Assembly (NCBI RefSeq): GCF_028435365.1
Contig: NZ_JAGTJJ010000029.1
Coordinates: 62,001-126,000, forward strand
DNA length: 64,000 nucleotides
Direction: 5' to 3'
Origin: Polyangium jinanense
GTDB taxonomy: Bacteria > Myxococcota > Polyangia > Polyangiales > Polyangiaceae
Under the pieces are notes generated by a model. It made no database searches. It saw nothing but the letters and a program-made list of their open reading frames with translations, and was not told the origin of the DNA. Of this stretch, positions 34,867-44,142 are shown piece by piece (position 1 is the stretch's first letter; each line of letters starts with the position of its first letter). A program made the position numbers and the translations under genes.

Positions 34867-36252
34867 ATGCGGCCCCCCGGTCCCGGACTCTTACAGTTCA
34901 TCCACGGCGTTCGCACCCTCGGATTCCTCGACTTCGTGGGGAAGCAATGGCGCGAGCACGGAGACGTGTTCCAGGTGCGCATCGGCCGGCGAACGCTCGT
35001 CTTCGCCATGCACCCCGACGCGGTGGAGCGCGTCAACATCAGCCATCGGCAGAACTACGACAAACTCGGCAGCTACGACGGGGTGCGGAAATACCTGATC
35101 GGCAATGGCATCGTCGCGAGCACCGGGGATCTCTGGCGCCGGCAGCGCAAGTTGATGGCGCCCTTCTACACCCCAAAGGGCGTGCAAGCTTATGCCGAGC
35201 TGATGATTCGCGATGGCGCCCGCCTCGTGGAGCGCTGGGAGGCGCTCGCCAGCAAGGGCACCGAGGTGGAGATCGCCGAGGAAATGACCAACGTCACGGC
35301 CTCCATCATTCTGAAGGCGATGTTCAGCACCGAGACGATGGAGTCGATCCACCAGATGAAGGACGCGGTGGAGACGATGCTTTCCTTCGTCAACGACCGG
35401 ATGGCGGGCCTTTCGCTCCCCGATTGGTTGCCTACCTCGAAGAATCGCAAATACCTCGCAGCGCGGGAGCGGGTGCATCGTTCGATCAGCGCGCTCATCG
35501 CGCAAAGGCGCGGCACCGACGAGGCGTCCTGGCCCGACGACCTCCTCTCGCGGCTCATGAAGGCGCGCGACGAGGAGACCGGACAGGCCATGTCGGAGAC
35601 CCTGCTGCGCGACGAGTCGATCACCACCTTTTTCGCGGGCCACGAAACCACCGCGCGCACCATGACGTTCGCCTGGTACGCGCTGGCGACGAACCCGAAG
35701 GTGACCGAGCGCCTGCACGAGGAGCTCGATCGCGTGCTCGGCGGACGGACGCCGACCGCGGACGAGCTGCGGCAGCTTCCGTATACGCTGCAGGTCGTCA
35801 AGGAGGTGCTGCGGCTCTACCCGGCGGCGCCCTTTTACGTGCGCGATGCCCTCGCCGCCGATCGGATCGCCGGCTTCGACGTGCCCGCGGGCGCGGCGGT
35901 GATGCTGTCGCCGTATTACACGCACCGGCATCCAGAGATCTGGGAAAACCCCGAGGTATTCGACCCCGATCGCTGGACGCGCGAGCGAGAGGCCGCCCGT
36001 CACGGCTACGCATACCACCCGTTCGCCATCGGTCAGCGCATTTGCATCGGCAACAACTTCTCGCTGCTCGAGAGCCACCTGCTTCTGGCGATGCTCGCGC
36101 AGCGCTTCACGCCTCGATTGCGCGCCCGCTTCGAGCCGCGCTGGACGATGCAGGGCACCCTGGGCATCACCAATGGGCTGCCGATGGTCATCACGCCGCG
36201 CCGACCCGCAACACCCGGCCGCGTGGGTGACCTCGACGGGCGGTCCGGGTAA
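34867..36252 (+). CDS. Cytochrome P450
   Basis: The 461-residue monooxygenase has all P450 landmarks: the I-helix AGHETT (257-262), the K-helix ExxR at Glu313-Arg316 (KEVLRLYP), and the haem loop PFAIGQRICIG with Cys393 as ligand. The overall look is CYP102/CYP4-like (fatty-acid or terpenoid hydroxylases). No signal or membrane anchor. It starts 10 bases after the Coq4 stop and ends 10 bases before the GST start, so the three are co-expressed under the TetR operator. Redox partners are not encoded nearby. Confidence 0.95.
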   Translation: MRPPGPGLLQFIHGVRTLGFLDFVGKQWREHGDVFQVRIGRRTLVFAMHPDAVERVNISHRQNYDKLGSYDGVRKYLIGNGIVASTGDLWRRQRKLMAPFYTPKGVQAYAELMIRDGARLVERWEALASKGTEVEIAEEMTNVTASIILKAMFSTETMESIHQMKDAVETMLSFVNDRMAGLSLPDWLPTSKNRKYLAARERVHRSISALIAQRRGTDEASWPDDLLSRLMKARDEETGQAMSETLLRDESITTFFAGHETTARTMTFAWYALATNPKVTERLHEELDRVLGGRTPTADELRQLPYTLQVVKEVLRLYPAAPFYVRDALAADRIAGFDVPAGAAVMLSPYYTHRHPEIWENPEVFDPDRWTREREAARHGYAYHPFAIGQRICIGNNFSLLESHLLLAMLAQRFTPRLRARFEPRWTMQGTLGITNGLPMVITPRRPATPGRVGDLDGRSG

Positions 36253-36255
36253 ACT
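36250..36255 (+). promoter_or_regulatory. Putative internal -10 element TAAACT of the GST gene
   Basis: GGG-TAAACT overlaps the P450 stop codon and ends seven bases before GTG 36263. The same element is kept in the GST remnant at 32516. This may give the GST its own leaderless transcript. Confidence 0.45.
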
Positions 36256-36262
36256 GCCCGCC

Positions 36263-36946
36263 GTGTACACCCTCTACATCGCCAACAAGAACTACTCGTC
36301 CTGGTCGCTTCGCCCGTGGATCCTGCTCCTGGAAGCAGGCATTCCCTTCGAGGAGCGTTTGCTCCGGTTCGGCGACGAGGCCGCCTGGGCGCCGTTCCGC
36401 GCGATGACGCCAGCGGGGAAAGTGCCGACGCTGCTCGACGGCGAACGCGTGGTGTGGGATTCGCTCGCCATCGCGGAATACCTCGCCGAAAGGCACCCCA
36501 GCGTGTGGCCCCGCGACGAAGCCGCCCGCGCCTGGGCGCGCTCCGCGGCCGCCGAGATGCACGCAGGATTCGGGGTGCTGCGCGAGAAGTGCAGCATGAA
36601 CATCGGCATTCGCGTGCGCTTGCACGAGACGCCGCCCGCGCTTTCGCGCGACGTGGCGCGGATCTCGGCGTTATGGACGGAGGGGCTCGAGCGCTTCGGC
36701 GGGCCGTTCCTCGCCGGGGACACGTTCACGGCGGTCGACGCCTTCTTCGCGCCGGTGGTCTTCCGCTGGCAGACGTATGGACTGCACTTCGGGGAAGCGG
36801 CTGCGGCCTACGCGACGCGGATGCTCGAGCGTCCGTCGATGCGAAGGTGGTACGACGAAGGGATCGCCGAGACCTTCCGCGACCTGTCTCACGATGAGGA
36901 GTGCCGCGCCGCCGGTGTGTGGACCGCGGATTTCCGGGCGAGCTGA
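36263..36946 (+). CDS. Glutathione S-transferase
   Basis: The 227-residue protein has the thioredoxin-like N-domain (VYTLYIANKNYSSWSLRPW; APFRAMTPAGKVPTLLDG; VWDSLAIAEYLAERHP) and the helical C-domain (FLAGDTFTAVDAFFAPVVFRW). The SSWSLRPW wording is that of a bacterial GST subgroup with Ser as probable glutathione-activating residue. GTG 36263 is chosen by the conserved start and by the parallel remnant at 32529. It is the last gene of the TetR-controlled operon, perhaps conjugating or isomerising the P450 product. Confidence 0.92.
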   Translation: MYTLYIANKNYSSWSLRPWILLLEAGIPFEERLLRFGDEAAWAPFRAMTPAGKVPTLLDGERVVWDSLAIAEYLAERHPSVWPRDEAARAWARSAAAEMHAGFGVLREKCSMNIGIRVRLHETPPALSRDVARISALWTEGLERFGGPFLAGDTFTAVDAFFAPVVFRWQTYGLHFGEAAAAYATRMLERPSMRRWYDEGIAETFRDLSHDEECRAAGVWTADFRAS

Positions 36947-36958
36947 GCGCTCGGCACC

Positions 36959-37861
36959 TCACGCAATCCGATGCAGCAACGGCTCGCCGCGAAGGAGGCG
37001 GTGGACGTTGCCCGCGACGATGTCCGCGATCCGCGCGAACGCCTCCTCCGTCGAGCCCGCGACGTGCGGCAGGACGACGACGTCGTCCCGACGATAAAGC
37101 GGATCCGCCGGATCCCAAGGCTCCTCCCAGAACACGTCGAGCCCAGCACCGCCGAGCCTGCCCGTCTCCAGGGCATGCAAGAGCGCGTCTCGATCGACGA
37201 TGGGGCCCCGCGCAACGTTGACGAGCAGGGCCCCGGGCTTCACGCGCGAGAGAAACGTTTCGCCCACGAGGCCACGCGTCCTCGGCGTGAGCGGGCAATG
37301 GATGCTGATGACGTCGGCGCGGGCCGCGAGATCGAGGACATCCTCGGGGGACGTGGTGCTACGCGCGGCGAGGATACGCATGCCGAGGGCCTCGGCAATG
37401 CGGGCGAGCGCCGCGCCGGAGCGGCCGAGGCCGAGGATGCCGAGCGTGCGGCCCGCAAGCTCGATGCCGAGCGGCGCGCCGATGGAGCGCTCGGCGAAAG
37501 CGCGGCTCGCGCAGGGGAAGCGGCGCGCAAGAGCGAGGATCAAGAAGAGCGCGGCCTCGGCGACCGATTGTCCATTCGTGCCAGGCGCGTTGCACACGGG
37601 AACGCCCCGGGCGCGCGCCGCCGCGAGGTCGATGCCCTCGGTGCCAACGGCCGGCTGCTGGATGAGGCGAAGATTGCGCGGCGCGGCAATGACGTCGGCA
37701 TCGAGGCGAGCGTTCGAGGGCAAGAGGACGTCAGCGTCCTCGACCTGGCCCGCGAGCGGCAAGCCCGGGTCCCACGCGCGCAGCGTGACGCCGAGAGGCA
37801 GCCGCGCGCGGATGGCGTCGACGATGGGGAACCAGCCCGTGCCGCAGAAGACGATGTGCAC
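36959..37861 (-). CDS. D-2-hydroxyacid dehydrogenase (NAD-dependent)
   Basis: The 300-residue enzyme carries the dinucleotide motif GILGLGRSG, the catalytic Arg in VNVARGPIVD, Glu in GLDVFWEEPW and His in VVLPHVAGSTEEAF. This is the complete set of the phosphoglycerate/glyoxylate dehydrogenase family. It would reduce a 2-oxoacid or oxidise a D-2-hydroxyacid in the cytoplasm. Start is GTG 37861. It converges on the GST gene. The exact substrate cannot be told. Confidence 0.92.
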   Translation of the reverse strand: MHIVFCGTGWFPIVDAIRARLPLGVTLRAWDPGLPLAGQVEDADVLLPSNARLDADVIAAPRNLRLIQQPAVGTEGIDLAAARARGVPVCNAPGTNGQSVAEAALFLILALARRFPCASRAFAERSIGAPLGIELAGRTLGILGLGRSGAALARIAEALGMRILAARSTTSPEDVLDLAARADVISIHCPLTPRTRGLVGETFLSRVKPGALLVNVARGPIVDRDALLHALETGRLGGAGLDVFWEEPWDPADPLYRRDDVVVLPHVAGSTEEAFARIADIVAGNVHRLLRGEPLLHRIA

Positions 37862-38038
37862 AGGGGACGGTTACCGCCATCGAGGCGGTCGCGCACGCGC
37901 GGAGGCGTGCCCCGTCGTCCGAGGCGGTCTTCGTGCCCCCGCCGTGTGTGGAAAAAGATACAGGCTTTTCCGTACGTCAGCGGGTCGGGCTCGTGGTCTC
38001 GATGCGCAACCTTTTGCCGGTTCGACGTCGGTTTCCGT

Positions 38039-38044
38039 TAGCAT
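38039..38044 (+). promoter_or_regulatory. Putative -10 element TAGCAT of the kinase gene
   Basis: TAGCAT ends ten bases before ATG 38055. An alternative ATG (38043) lies inside this hexamer, which is the reason for preferring 38055. Confidence 0.4.
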
Positions 38045-38054
38045 GGTCGATCGT

Positions 38055-39578
38055 ATGGATCTGGCTCCGGGCTCAATCATCGCGGGACGGTACCGGGTCG
38101 ACGCGCGTGTCGGCGCGGGCGGCATGGGCGAGGTGTGGGCCGGTGAGCACCTCGCGATCGGCATGAAAGTGGCGATCAAGACGCTGCTCGCCGCCGCTGC
38201 CTACGATCGCGAGGTGGTCGCGCGTTTCCGCCGCGAGGCAAACCTGCTCGGCCGCATCCGGAGCGATCACGTCGCGCGCGTCGTCGACTTCGTCGAGGAT
38301 CCGAGCGTCGGACTCGTGCTCGTCATGGAGTACATCGAGGGCCAGCCGCTCTCGAAGGTGCTGCAGCAGCGAAGGCTCTCCGTCGAGGAGGCGATCGACG
38401 TGGGCTGTCACGTGGTCGACGCACTCGGCGATCTGCACCGCGCGCACGTGATCCACCGCGACATGAAGCCCGGCAACATCATGATGGAGCCGCAGCCGAA
38501 CGGCAGGACGCGCGCGATCATCGTGGACTTCGGCATGGGCCGCATCGAGTCCGGCGCAGGCGAAGACCTCGAGCAGACGAACCTGACGCGCGCAGACATG
38601 GCGCTCGGGACCCTCGAGTACATGGCGCCCGAGCAGATCCTGAACTCGCGCGACGTGACCGCAGCCTCGGATCTCTACGCAGTCGGAGCCATGCTCTACC
38701 GCGCGATCGCAGGGCGCCACATCTTCGGCGACGCGCAAGACGCGGAGCTCGCGCGCGCCAAGCTGATGACGGACGCCCCGCCGCTGCAGACAGGGCGAAA
38801 CGATCGAATCTCGCAAGGGTTCGTCAACGTGGTGATGCGCGCGGTGCAGCGCCGGCCGCAGACGCGCTACCAGAAGGCCGAGGACATGCTGAACGAGCTG
38901 CGCGCGCTGCAAGACGCAGTGCGCGCAGCGGCCTTCGAGAGCAGCGCGGCGCGGCATCTGCTCGGGCCGACGAGCATCCCGAACGCGCGGCCCTCGCAGA
39001 CGTCGTACCCGGGATACGCCGCGACGCAGACGCCGCTGCCGTACGCGCAGCAGCAACCGCCGGTGCAAGCTCCGCAAGCGATGATGCAAGCGCAGGATCG
39101 GCCCTCGCTGCCGGGCGGGCCGATCTCGCGGCCAAGCATGAGCGGCCCCGCGCCCATGTCGGTCCCCGCAGCCTCTCCGCGTCGTGGCATGTCACCCGCG
39201 GCCGTCGTGGGCCTCGTGTTCATCGCGCTCGCAGCAGGCGTGGCCGGAGCCGCCGCGTTTTTCCTGAACGCGAGGCCCCCCGAGCCAGCCCTTTCCACGG
39301 CAGCCGCCACGCCGTCGCAAGCGCCCGTGCCAAGCGCGACCCCCACGCCGACGCCGCAAGCCCCCGCGCCGTCCGCAGCCGCGCCAGCGCCAGGCGCCGA
39401 AGGCGATGGTATCGACGTCGAGCCCGCCGCGACCGCGCCGCAGCAAGCGCCGAGCCAGAAGCCCGCGGCGACGCTCGGGAGCGGCGCGTCGTCCGCGAAG
39501 CCGTTCGGCACAGGCACGGCGAAGGCGCCCGCGTCGACGGGCACGGCGCCGAAGGTCGGCAATATCAACTTCCCCTGA
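38055..39578 (+). CDS. Membrane-anchored Ser/Thr protein kinase (PknB type)
   Basis: The 507-residue kinase has a full catalytic domain: Gly loop VGAGGMGEVW (19-28), Lys42, HRDMKPGN with Asp136 (134-141), DFG (158-160) and APEQ (191-194). A Pro/Gln/Met-rich linker follows (300-380), one membrane helix (about 382-404), and a C-terminal Pro/Ala-rich tail. The tail lacks PASTA or other sensor folds, so the external part is disordered. Such kinases are abundant in myxobacteria and often act with FHA proteins. The downstream end abuts a 307-base structured repeat. Confidence 0.94.
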   Translation: MDLAPGSIIAGRYRVDARVGAGGMGEVWAGEHLAIGMKVAIKTLLAAAAYDREVVARFRREANLLGRIRSDHVARVVDFVEDPSVGLVLVMEYIEGQPLSKVLQQRRLSVEEAIDVGCHVVDALGDLHRAHVIHRDMKPGNIMMEPQPNGRTRAIIVDFGMGRIESGAGEDLEQTNLTRADMALGTLEYMAPEQILNSRDVTAASDLYAVGAMLYRAIAGRHIFGDAQDAELARAKLMTDAPPLQTGRNDRISQGFVNVVMRAVQRRPQTRYQKAEDMLNELRALQDAVRAAAFESSAARHLLGPTSIPNARPSQTSYPGYAATQTPLPYAQQQPPVQAPQAMMQAQDRPSLPGGPISRPSMSGPAPMSVPAASPRRGMSPAAVVGLVFIALAAGVAGAAAFFLNARPPEPALSTAAATPSQAPVPSATPTPTPQAPAPSAAAPAPGAEGDGIDVEPAATAPQQAPSQKPAATLGSGASSAKPFGTGTAKAPASTGTAPKVGNINFP

Positions 39579-39600
39579 GAGGGGCTCGACAGGAGCGTGG

Positions 39601-39907
39601 CGCCGGGGCGCTGCCCCCGGACCCCGCGGGGGCTATCCGCCCCTCGACCCGGACCAGGGCAAGCCCTGGACTCGGGGTGGAAGAACTGCGCATCGCGCAG
39701 TTCTTCCAACGGGCCCGTTGGACCGCGTTGCCAGTCGAGAGGGCAGCGCGGCTGTCTCGGTTGGCAGGATCGTCGCCGGTCTTGACTCGGCCTGTTCGAT
39801 GAACTGCGCGAAGCGCAGTTCATCGACCCCGGGTCCAGCCCCTGGCTGGTCCGGGTCCAGGGGCGGATAGCCCCGGTGGGGCCTGGGGCAACGCCCCAGC
39901 GCAGCGG
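39601..39907. repeat. Dispersed ~307-base structured repeat, copy 1
   Basis: This intergenic element is nearly identical to 56094-56400. Its outer ends are inverted relative to each other: GGGGCTATCCGCCCC near the left end and GGGGCGGATAGCCCC near the right. Two internal perfect hairpins with 12-base arms occur: GAAGAACTGCGC/GCGCAGTTCTTC and GATGAACTGCGC/GCGCAGTTCATC. It contains no gene and lies between the convergent ends of the kinase and a lipoprotein gene. Confidence 0.85.
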
Positions 39908-39929
39908 CATCCGCGACGCGGTCGATCGT

Positions 39930-40589
39930 TCAGTTGCCGTCGTTCGAGCAGGCCAGGAACTGCATGCCGCAGCCGTTCGAGGAGTTGTCGAGCAGGCAGT
40001 TCTCGCAGTCGGATGCGGGGACCTGGTTCGACATGCACGCCTCGCCGCACACCGACGCGCAGGCGCCGAGGCACTTGCAGTCGGTGAAGGCCTCGTAGAG
40101 CGGGACGGACGCGGGGCAGAGCTCGGGCGGCATCTCGTCGAGCAAGAACTGCTTGCACGACGCGCACGTCGAGCCGCCGCCGGCTCCGCCCACGCCGCCA
40201 GTGCCGGCCACGCCGCCGCCTCCGCTGGCTCCGCCGACCCCGCCGAAGCCGCCGACGCCCACGGCAACCGAGGGCCCGGGCACGCCTGGTTCGGGGGAGC
40301 AGGTCGCGAAGTTCGAGCTGTCCTCGGTCACGTCGTAACAGCACGTGTCGCCCTCGAACGCGCCCTCGCTGTCGACCGAGGAGATGCTGCTCGAGCAGAA
40401 ATCACCCTGGAAGAAATCGAGCGCCTCGCCCTGCGAGGGGCAGGAGCCTTCGAGCTCGGTCCAGTAGAAACAGGCGCGATCGGTCCCGCATCCAGAGCTC
40501 GACACCGTGAGGAGCAAGCCGGTCGCGAGTGCGAGCGAGAGGAGGGGGAGCGGCAGCGAAGAAAAAGAAAAGAAGCGCGGGTATCGCAT
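39930..40589 (-). CDS. Cys-rich lipoprotein with Gly-rich linker
   Basis: The 219-residue protein starts at ATG 40589, has a signal ending TVSSSGCGTD, a Cys-containing N-module, a linker of GG-x repeats (VGVGGFGGVGG, GGVGGAGGG), and a C-terminal module of about ten Cys (STCASCKQ, DCKCLGACASVCGEAC). It is a cell-surface protein of unknown role. Its 3' end faces the structured repeat. Confidence 0.68.
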   Translation of the reverse strand: MRYPRFFSFSSLPLPLLSLALATGLLLTVSSSGCGTDRACFYWTELEGSCPSQGEALDFFQGDFCSSSISSVDSEGAFEGDTCCYDVTEDSSNFATCSPEPGVPGPSVAVGVGGFGGVGGASGGGGVAGTGGVGGAGGGSTCASCKQFLLDEMPPELCPASVPLYEAFTDCKCLGACASVCGEACMSNQVPASDCENCLLDNSSNGCGMQFLACSNDGN

Positions 40590-40686
40590 GCCGTCCAGCG
40601 TGGCGCCTCGCGCTCGAAAATTCAATCGTGGCGCGGGGGAGGTTCGCGCCCATTCCGCCTAGCGGTGTTCCCTCGTTACGTGGAGC

Positions 40687-41583
40687 TCAGCGCAGCGGGG
40701 CCGGCCGGCTCTCGGGCGGCGAGGCGAAGAAGCGGAGCAAGCGCTCGGCGAGCACCTCGGGCGCGGTCCAGTGCATCATGTGGCCGGCTTCGGGCAGATC
40801 GACGTGCAGCGTGCTCGGGATGCACGCAAGCCGCTCGGCCTCGTCGGGCAACCGCAGGCCGTTGACGCCGCCGCTCACATAAAGCGTGGGCGCCGTGATG
40901 CGGCGGAGGAAGCACTTGAAGGACTCGAGGTGGAACGGGACCGGCGCCGTCGTGCGGTGCATGGCATCGTAGGCCCAGGACAAACGGCCCGAGTGGGTGC
41001 GCGTGAGCAGGCGCGCGCGGCTCTCGAGGATCGCGCGCGGGACCTGCGGGTGCCTGCGCGCGAGGCGATCGAGGGCCTCGTCGAAGGAGCCGACGGGGCG
41101 CGGGGTGCGATCGAGCGAGCGCATGTCGTCGAGCCAGGTGCGCATGCGATCGACGGCCGTGCTCGGTTCGGAGGCGGGCGCGCCGAGGCCTTCGAGCAGG
41201 ACGAGCTGATCGACGCGCTGAGGCCTCGCGCCGGCGAAGAGCGCGGCGATCGTGCCGCCCATCGAGTGACCCACGAGCGCGAGGCGCTTCGGCGCGAGGA
41301 TGTCGAGCAGCGACGAGAGGTCACTGACGTAGTCGGGGAAGTGGTAGTAGCCGCCTGCGCCGACGGAGTCGCTCTCGCCGAACCCGCGAAGATCGGGCGC
41401 GAGGACGTCGTGGCCGGCGCGCGCGAGGGGCTCGGCCACGAGATCCCACGTGGCACCCGAGTCCAGGTATCCGTGGAGAAGCAGAACCGTCAGGCCGCTC
41501 GGACGAGCGCTGGCGGGCTGAAAACGATGGATGTAGAGGCGGATTCCATTGACGAAGACGAGGCCCGACCCGCTCTGCACCAT
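40687..41583 (-). CDS. Alpha/beta hydrolase
   Basis: The 298-residue hydrolase has LLLHGYLDSGATW (oxyanion region), DLRGFGESD, the nucleophile elbow GHSMGG with Ser107, and a C-terminal PEAGHMMHWTAPE supplying His. The catalytic acid is probably in the segment around VSGGVNGLRLPDE, where the usual Asp is replaced or shifted, so the triad is not fully certain. No signal peptide. It diverges from deoC. Confidence 0.88.
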   Translation of the reverse strand: MVQSGSGLVFVNGIRLYIHRFQPASARPSGLTVLLLHGYLDSGATWDLVAEPLARAGHDVLAPDLRGFGESDSVGAGGYYHFPDYVSDLSSLLDILAPKRLALVGHSMGGTIAALFAGARPQRVDQLVLLEGLGAPASEPSTAVDRMRTWLDDMRSLDRTPRPVGSFDEALDRLARRHPQVPRAILESRARLLTRTHSGRLSWAYDAMHRTTAPVPFHLESFKCFLRRITAPTLYVSGGVNGLRLPDEAERLACIPSTLHVDLPEAGHMMHWTAPEVLAERLLRFFASPPESRPAPLR

Positions 41584-41623
41584 GCCACCCTTAGCAGGGA
41601 TGCCGCGGCGCGGATAGTTCTGC

Positions 41624-41629
41624 TAGCGT
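41624..41629 (+). promoter_or_regulatory. Putative -10 element TAGCGT of the deoC operon
   Basis: TGC-TAGCGT lies 20 bases before ATG 41650, giving a short leader with GGAGG between. Confidence 0.45.
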
Positions 41630-41649
41630 CCCGGCCCGGAGGCCGGTCG

Positions 41650-42594
41650 ATGGCTGCAGAAGGCGGCAATGGCAAGGGCGCGGTAGGGCCGAGCGGAGTG
41701 CGGACGTACCCCGATTTTTCGGCGCCCACTGTGGACAAGGTGATGGTCGAGGAGCGCGCGGCGGCTCTCGGCAAGCGCAGCATCAAGAAGGAGGCGAAGG
41801 TCGCGGGACTCTTGCTCTCCATCGCGATGATGGATCTCACGACCCTCGAAGGGAAGGACTCGCCGGGCAAGGTGACGCAGCTCTGCCAGAAGGCGATGCG
41901 GCCCTACGCCTCGCCCGAGGTACCGCCGTGCGCCGCGATCTGCGTGTACCCGAAGCTCGTGCCCGTGGCGAAGCAAGCGCTCGCCGGATCGAGCGTGAAG
42001 GTCGCGAGCGTGGCGACGGCGTTCCCGAGCGGGCTCTCGGCGCTCGACGTGAAGCTCGACGACGTGCGGCGCGCGGTCGCGTGGGGCGCCGACGAGATCG
42101 ACATGGTGATCGATCGCGGCGCGCTGCTCGCCGGGGAGAAGACGCGCATCTTCGACGAGATCGCGGCGACGAAAGAGGCGTGCGGAGCGGCGCACCTCAA
42201 GGTGATTCTGGAGACGGGAGAGCTCGGCACGTACGACCTCGTGCGTGAGGCGAGCCAGATCGCGATGCTCGCGGGCGCGGACTTCATCAAGACGTCGACG
42301 GGCAAGGTCACGCCGGCGGCGACGCCCGCGGTCACGCTCGTGATGCTGGAGGCGATCCGCGACTTCTTCTACGCGACGGGCAAGCGCATCGGCATGAAGC
42401 CGGCGGGCGGGATCCGCACGGCGAAGCAGGCGCTCCATTACCTGGTGCTCGTGAAGGAGACGCTCGGGGACGCCTGGCTCACGCCGGATCTCTTCCGCCT
42501 CGGCGCATCCACGTTGCTCAACGACGTGCTCATGCAGCTCGAGAAAGAGCGCACGGGCGCCTACCAGTCAGGCGATTACTTCAGCAAGGACTGA
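41650..42594 (+). CDS. deoC: Deoxyribose-phosphate aldolase
   Basis: The 314-residue class I aldolase splits 2-deoxyribose 5-phosphate into acetaldehyde and glyceraldehyde 3-phosphate. Schiff-base Lys214 is in ADFIKTSTGK, the partner Lys250 in GMKPAGGIRT, and Asp151 in ADEIDMV. About 50 extra N-terminal residues compared with the E. coli enzyme match a longer family variant. The next gene starts nine bases after the stop. The operon couples aldolase to aldehyde oxidation. Confidence 0.95.
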   Translation: MAAEGGNGKGAVGPSGVRTYPDFSAPTVDKVMVEERAAALGKRSIKKEAKVAGLLLSIAMMDLTTLEGKDSPGKVTQLCQKAMRPYASPEVPPCAAICVYPKLVPVAKQALAGSSVKVASVATAFPSGLSALDVKLDDVRRAVAWGADEIDMVIDRGALLAGEKTRIFDEIAATKEACGAAHLKVILETGELGTYDLVREASQIAMLAGADFIKTSTGKVTPAATPAVTLVMLEAIRDFFYATGKRIGMKPAGGIRTAKQALHYLVLVKETLGDAWLTPDLFRLGASTLLNDVLMQLEKERTGAYQSGDYFSKD

Positions 42595-42603
42595 GGAGAC
42601 ACG

Positions 42604-44142
42604 ATGACCGCCAAGGAAACGATCGCCTCTGCGACGAACGGCGAGACCCACGCGGCCCCGTCGTCGCCCGCTCGCCCAACGCATGGAGCCGCGCTCGAGT
42701 TCGGCAAGGCGTGGACCTACGCGCCCGCGCCCGAGGCCGCCGATCACGTGCGGATCGATCCGCGTTACGAGCTCTTCATCGGCGGCAAGTGGGTCGCGCC
42801 GTCGTCGGGCAAGTATTTCGACACCGTGAGCCCCTCGACCGAGCAGAAGCTCGCCGAGGTCGCCGAAGCCAACGAGCGTGACGTCGACCTCGCCGTCAAG
42901 GCTGCGCGAGCTGGGTATGAAAGGTACTGGTCGAAGCTCTCCGGGATCGAGCGCGGCAAGTACATCTACCGCATCGCGCGGGTGATCCAGGAGAAGGCGC
43001 GCGAGCTCGCCATCGTGGAGACGATGGACGGCGGCAAGCCCATCAAGGAGTCGCGCGACGTCGATCTGCCGCTCGTGGCAGCGCACTTCTTCTATTACGC
43101 GGGCTGGGCCGACAAACTCGCGTACGCGTTCCCGGGTCGCTCGCCGCGCCCGCTCGGCGTGGCGGGGCAGGTGATCCCCTGGAACTTCCCGCTGCTCATG
43201 GCCGCGTGGAAGCTCGCGCCCGCGCTCGCCGCGGGCAACACGTGCGTGCTCAAGCCCGCGGAGACGACGCCGCTCACGGCGCTCTTGCTCGCGAAGATCA
43301 TCGAGGAGTGTGATCTGCCGCCGGGCGTGGTGAACATCGTGACGGGCGCGGGCGCGACGGGCGCGGCGGTCGTCGCGCATCCGGACGTGGACAAGGTCGC
43401 GTTCACGGGATCGACGGACGTGGGCAAGCGGATCCAGAAGGCCCTGTCCGGCACGAAGAAGAAGCTCACGCTCGAGCTCGGCGGCAAAGCGGCGAACATC
43501 GTGTTCGCGGACGCGCCGCTCGATCAGGCGGTCGAGGGGATCATCTCGGGCATCTACTTCAACCAGGGGCACGTCTGCTGCGCGGGATCACGCCTGCTCG
43601 TGGAGGAGGGCGCATTCGAGCCGCTCCTGCAAAAGCTCCGTGATCGCATGCAGACGCTGCGCGTGGGGGATCCGCTCGACAAGAACACCGACGTCGGCGC
43701 GATCAACTCGAAGATGCAGCTCGACAAGATCCGCGAGCTCGTCGACGCGGGTGAGCGCGAAGGCGCCGAGCGGTTCTCGACGCCGTGCGAGTTGCCGACG
43801 CGCGGCTACTGGTTCGCGCCGACGCTCTTCACGGGCGTGTCGCAATCGCACCGCATCGCGCGCGAGGAGATCTTCGGGCCGGTGCTCGCCGTGATGACCT
43901 TCCGCACGCCCGACGAGGCGATCGAGAAGGCGAACAACACGATGTACGGCCTGAGCGCGGGCGTCTGGACGGACAAGGGCTCGAAGAGCTTCTGGGTCTC
44001 GCAGCGGCTGCGCGCCGGGGTCGTCTGGGCGAACACGTACAACAAGTTCGATCCGAGCTCTCCGTTCGGCGGTTACAAGGAGAGCGGCTTCGGCCGCGAA
44101 GGCGGCCGGCAAGGGCTCTTGCCGTATCTCGAGGTGGACTGA
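42604..44142 (+). CDS. Aldehyde dehydrogenase (catalytically complete)
   Basis: The 512-residue enzyme shows IPWNFPLLMAAWKLAPALA, GNTCVLKPAE, FTGSTDVGK, the general base Glu291 in LELGGKAANIV, and nucleophile Cys325 in FNQGHVCCAGSR. The last residues overlap the next gene (TGATG). In a deoC operon its likely substrate is the acetaldehyde released by DeoC. Together with the next gene it resembles the two halves of ALDH16-type enzymes. Confidence 0.95.
   Translation: MTAKETIASATNGETHAAPSSPARPTHGAALEFGKAWTYAPAPEAADHVRIDPRYELFIGGKWVAPSSGKYFDTVSPSTEQKLAEVAEANERDVDLAVKAARAGYERYWSKLSGIERGKYIYRIARVIQEKARELAIVETMDGGKPIKESRDVDLPLVAAHFFYYAGWADKLAYAFPGRSPRPLGVAGQVIPWNFPLLMAAWKLAPALAAGNTCVLKPAETTPLTALLLAKIIEECDLPPGVVNIVTGAGATGAAVVAHPDVDKVAFTGSTDVGKRIQKALSGTKKKLTLELGGKAANIVFADAPLDQAVEGIISGIYFNQGHVCCAGSRLLVEEGAFEPLLQKLRDRMQTLRVGDPLDKNTDVGAINSKMQLDKIRELVDAGEREGAERFSTPCELPTRGYWFAPTLFTGVSQSHRIAREEIFGPVLAVMTFRTPDEAIEKANNTMYGLSAGVWTDKGSKSFWVSQRLRAGVVWANTYNKFDPSSPFGGYKESGFGREGGRQGLLPYLEVD

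Noticed and set aside
37868..37873. TAACCG six bases before the 2-hydroxyacid dehydrogenase GTG
   Set aside because: The spacing fits the leaderless pattern, but the final T is missing, so it was not counted.
38867..40267. 466-codon minus-strand frame across repeat copy 1
   Set aside because: It runs antisense to the kinase and through the structured repeat, with no domain; the real minus gene is the lipoprotein at 39930-40589 in another frame.
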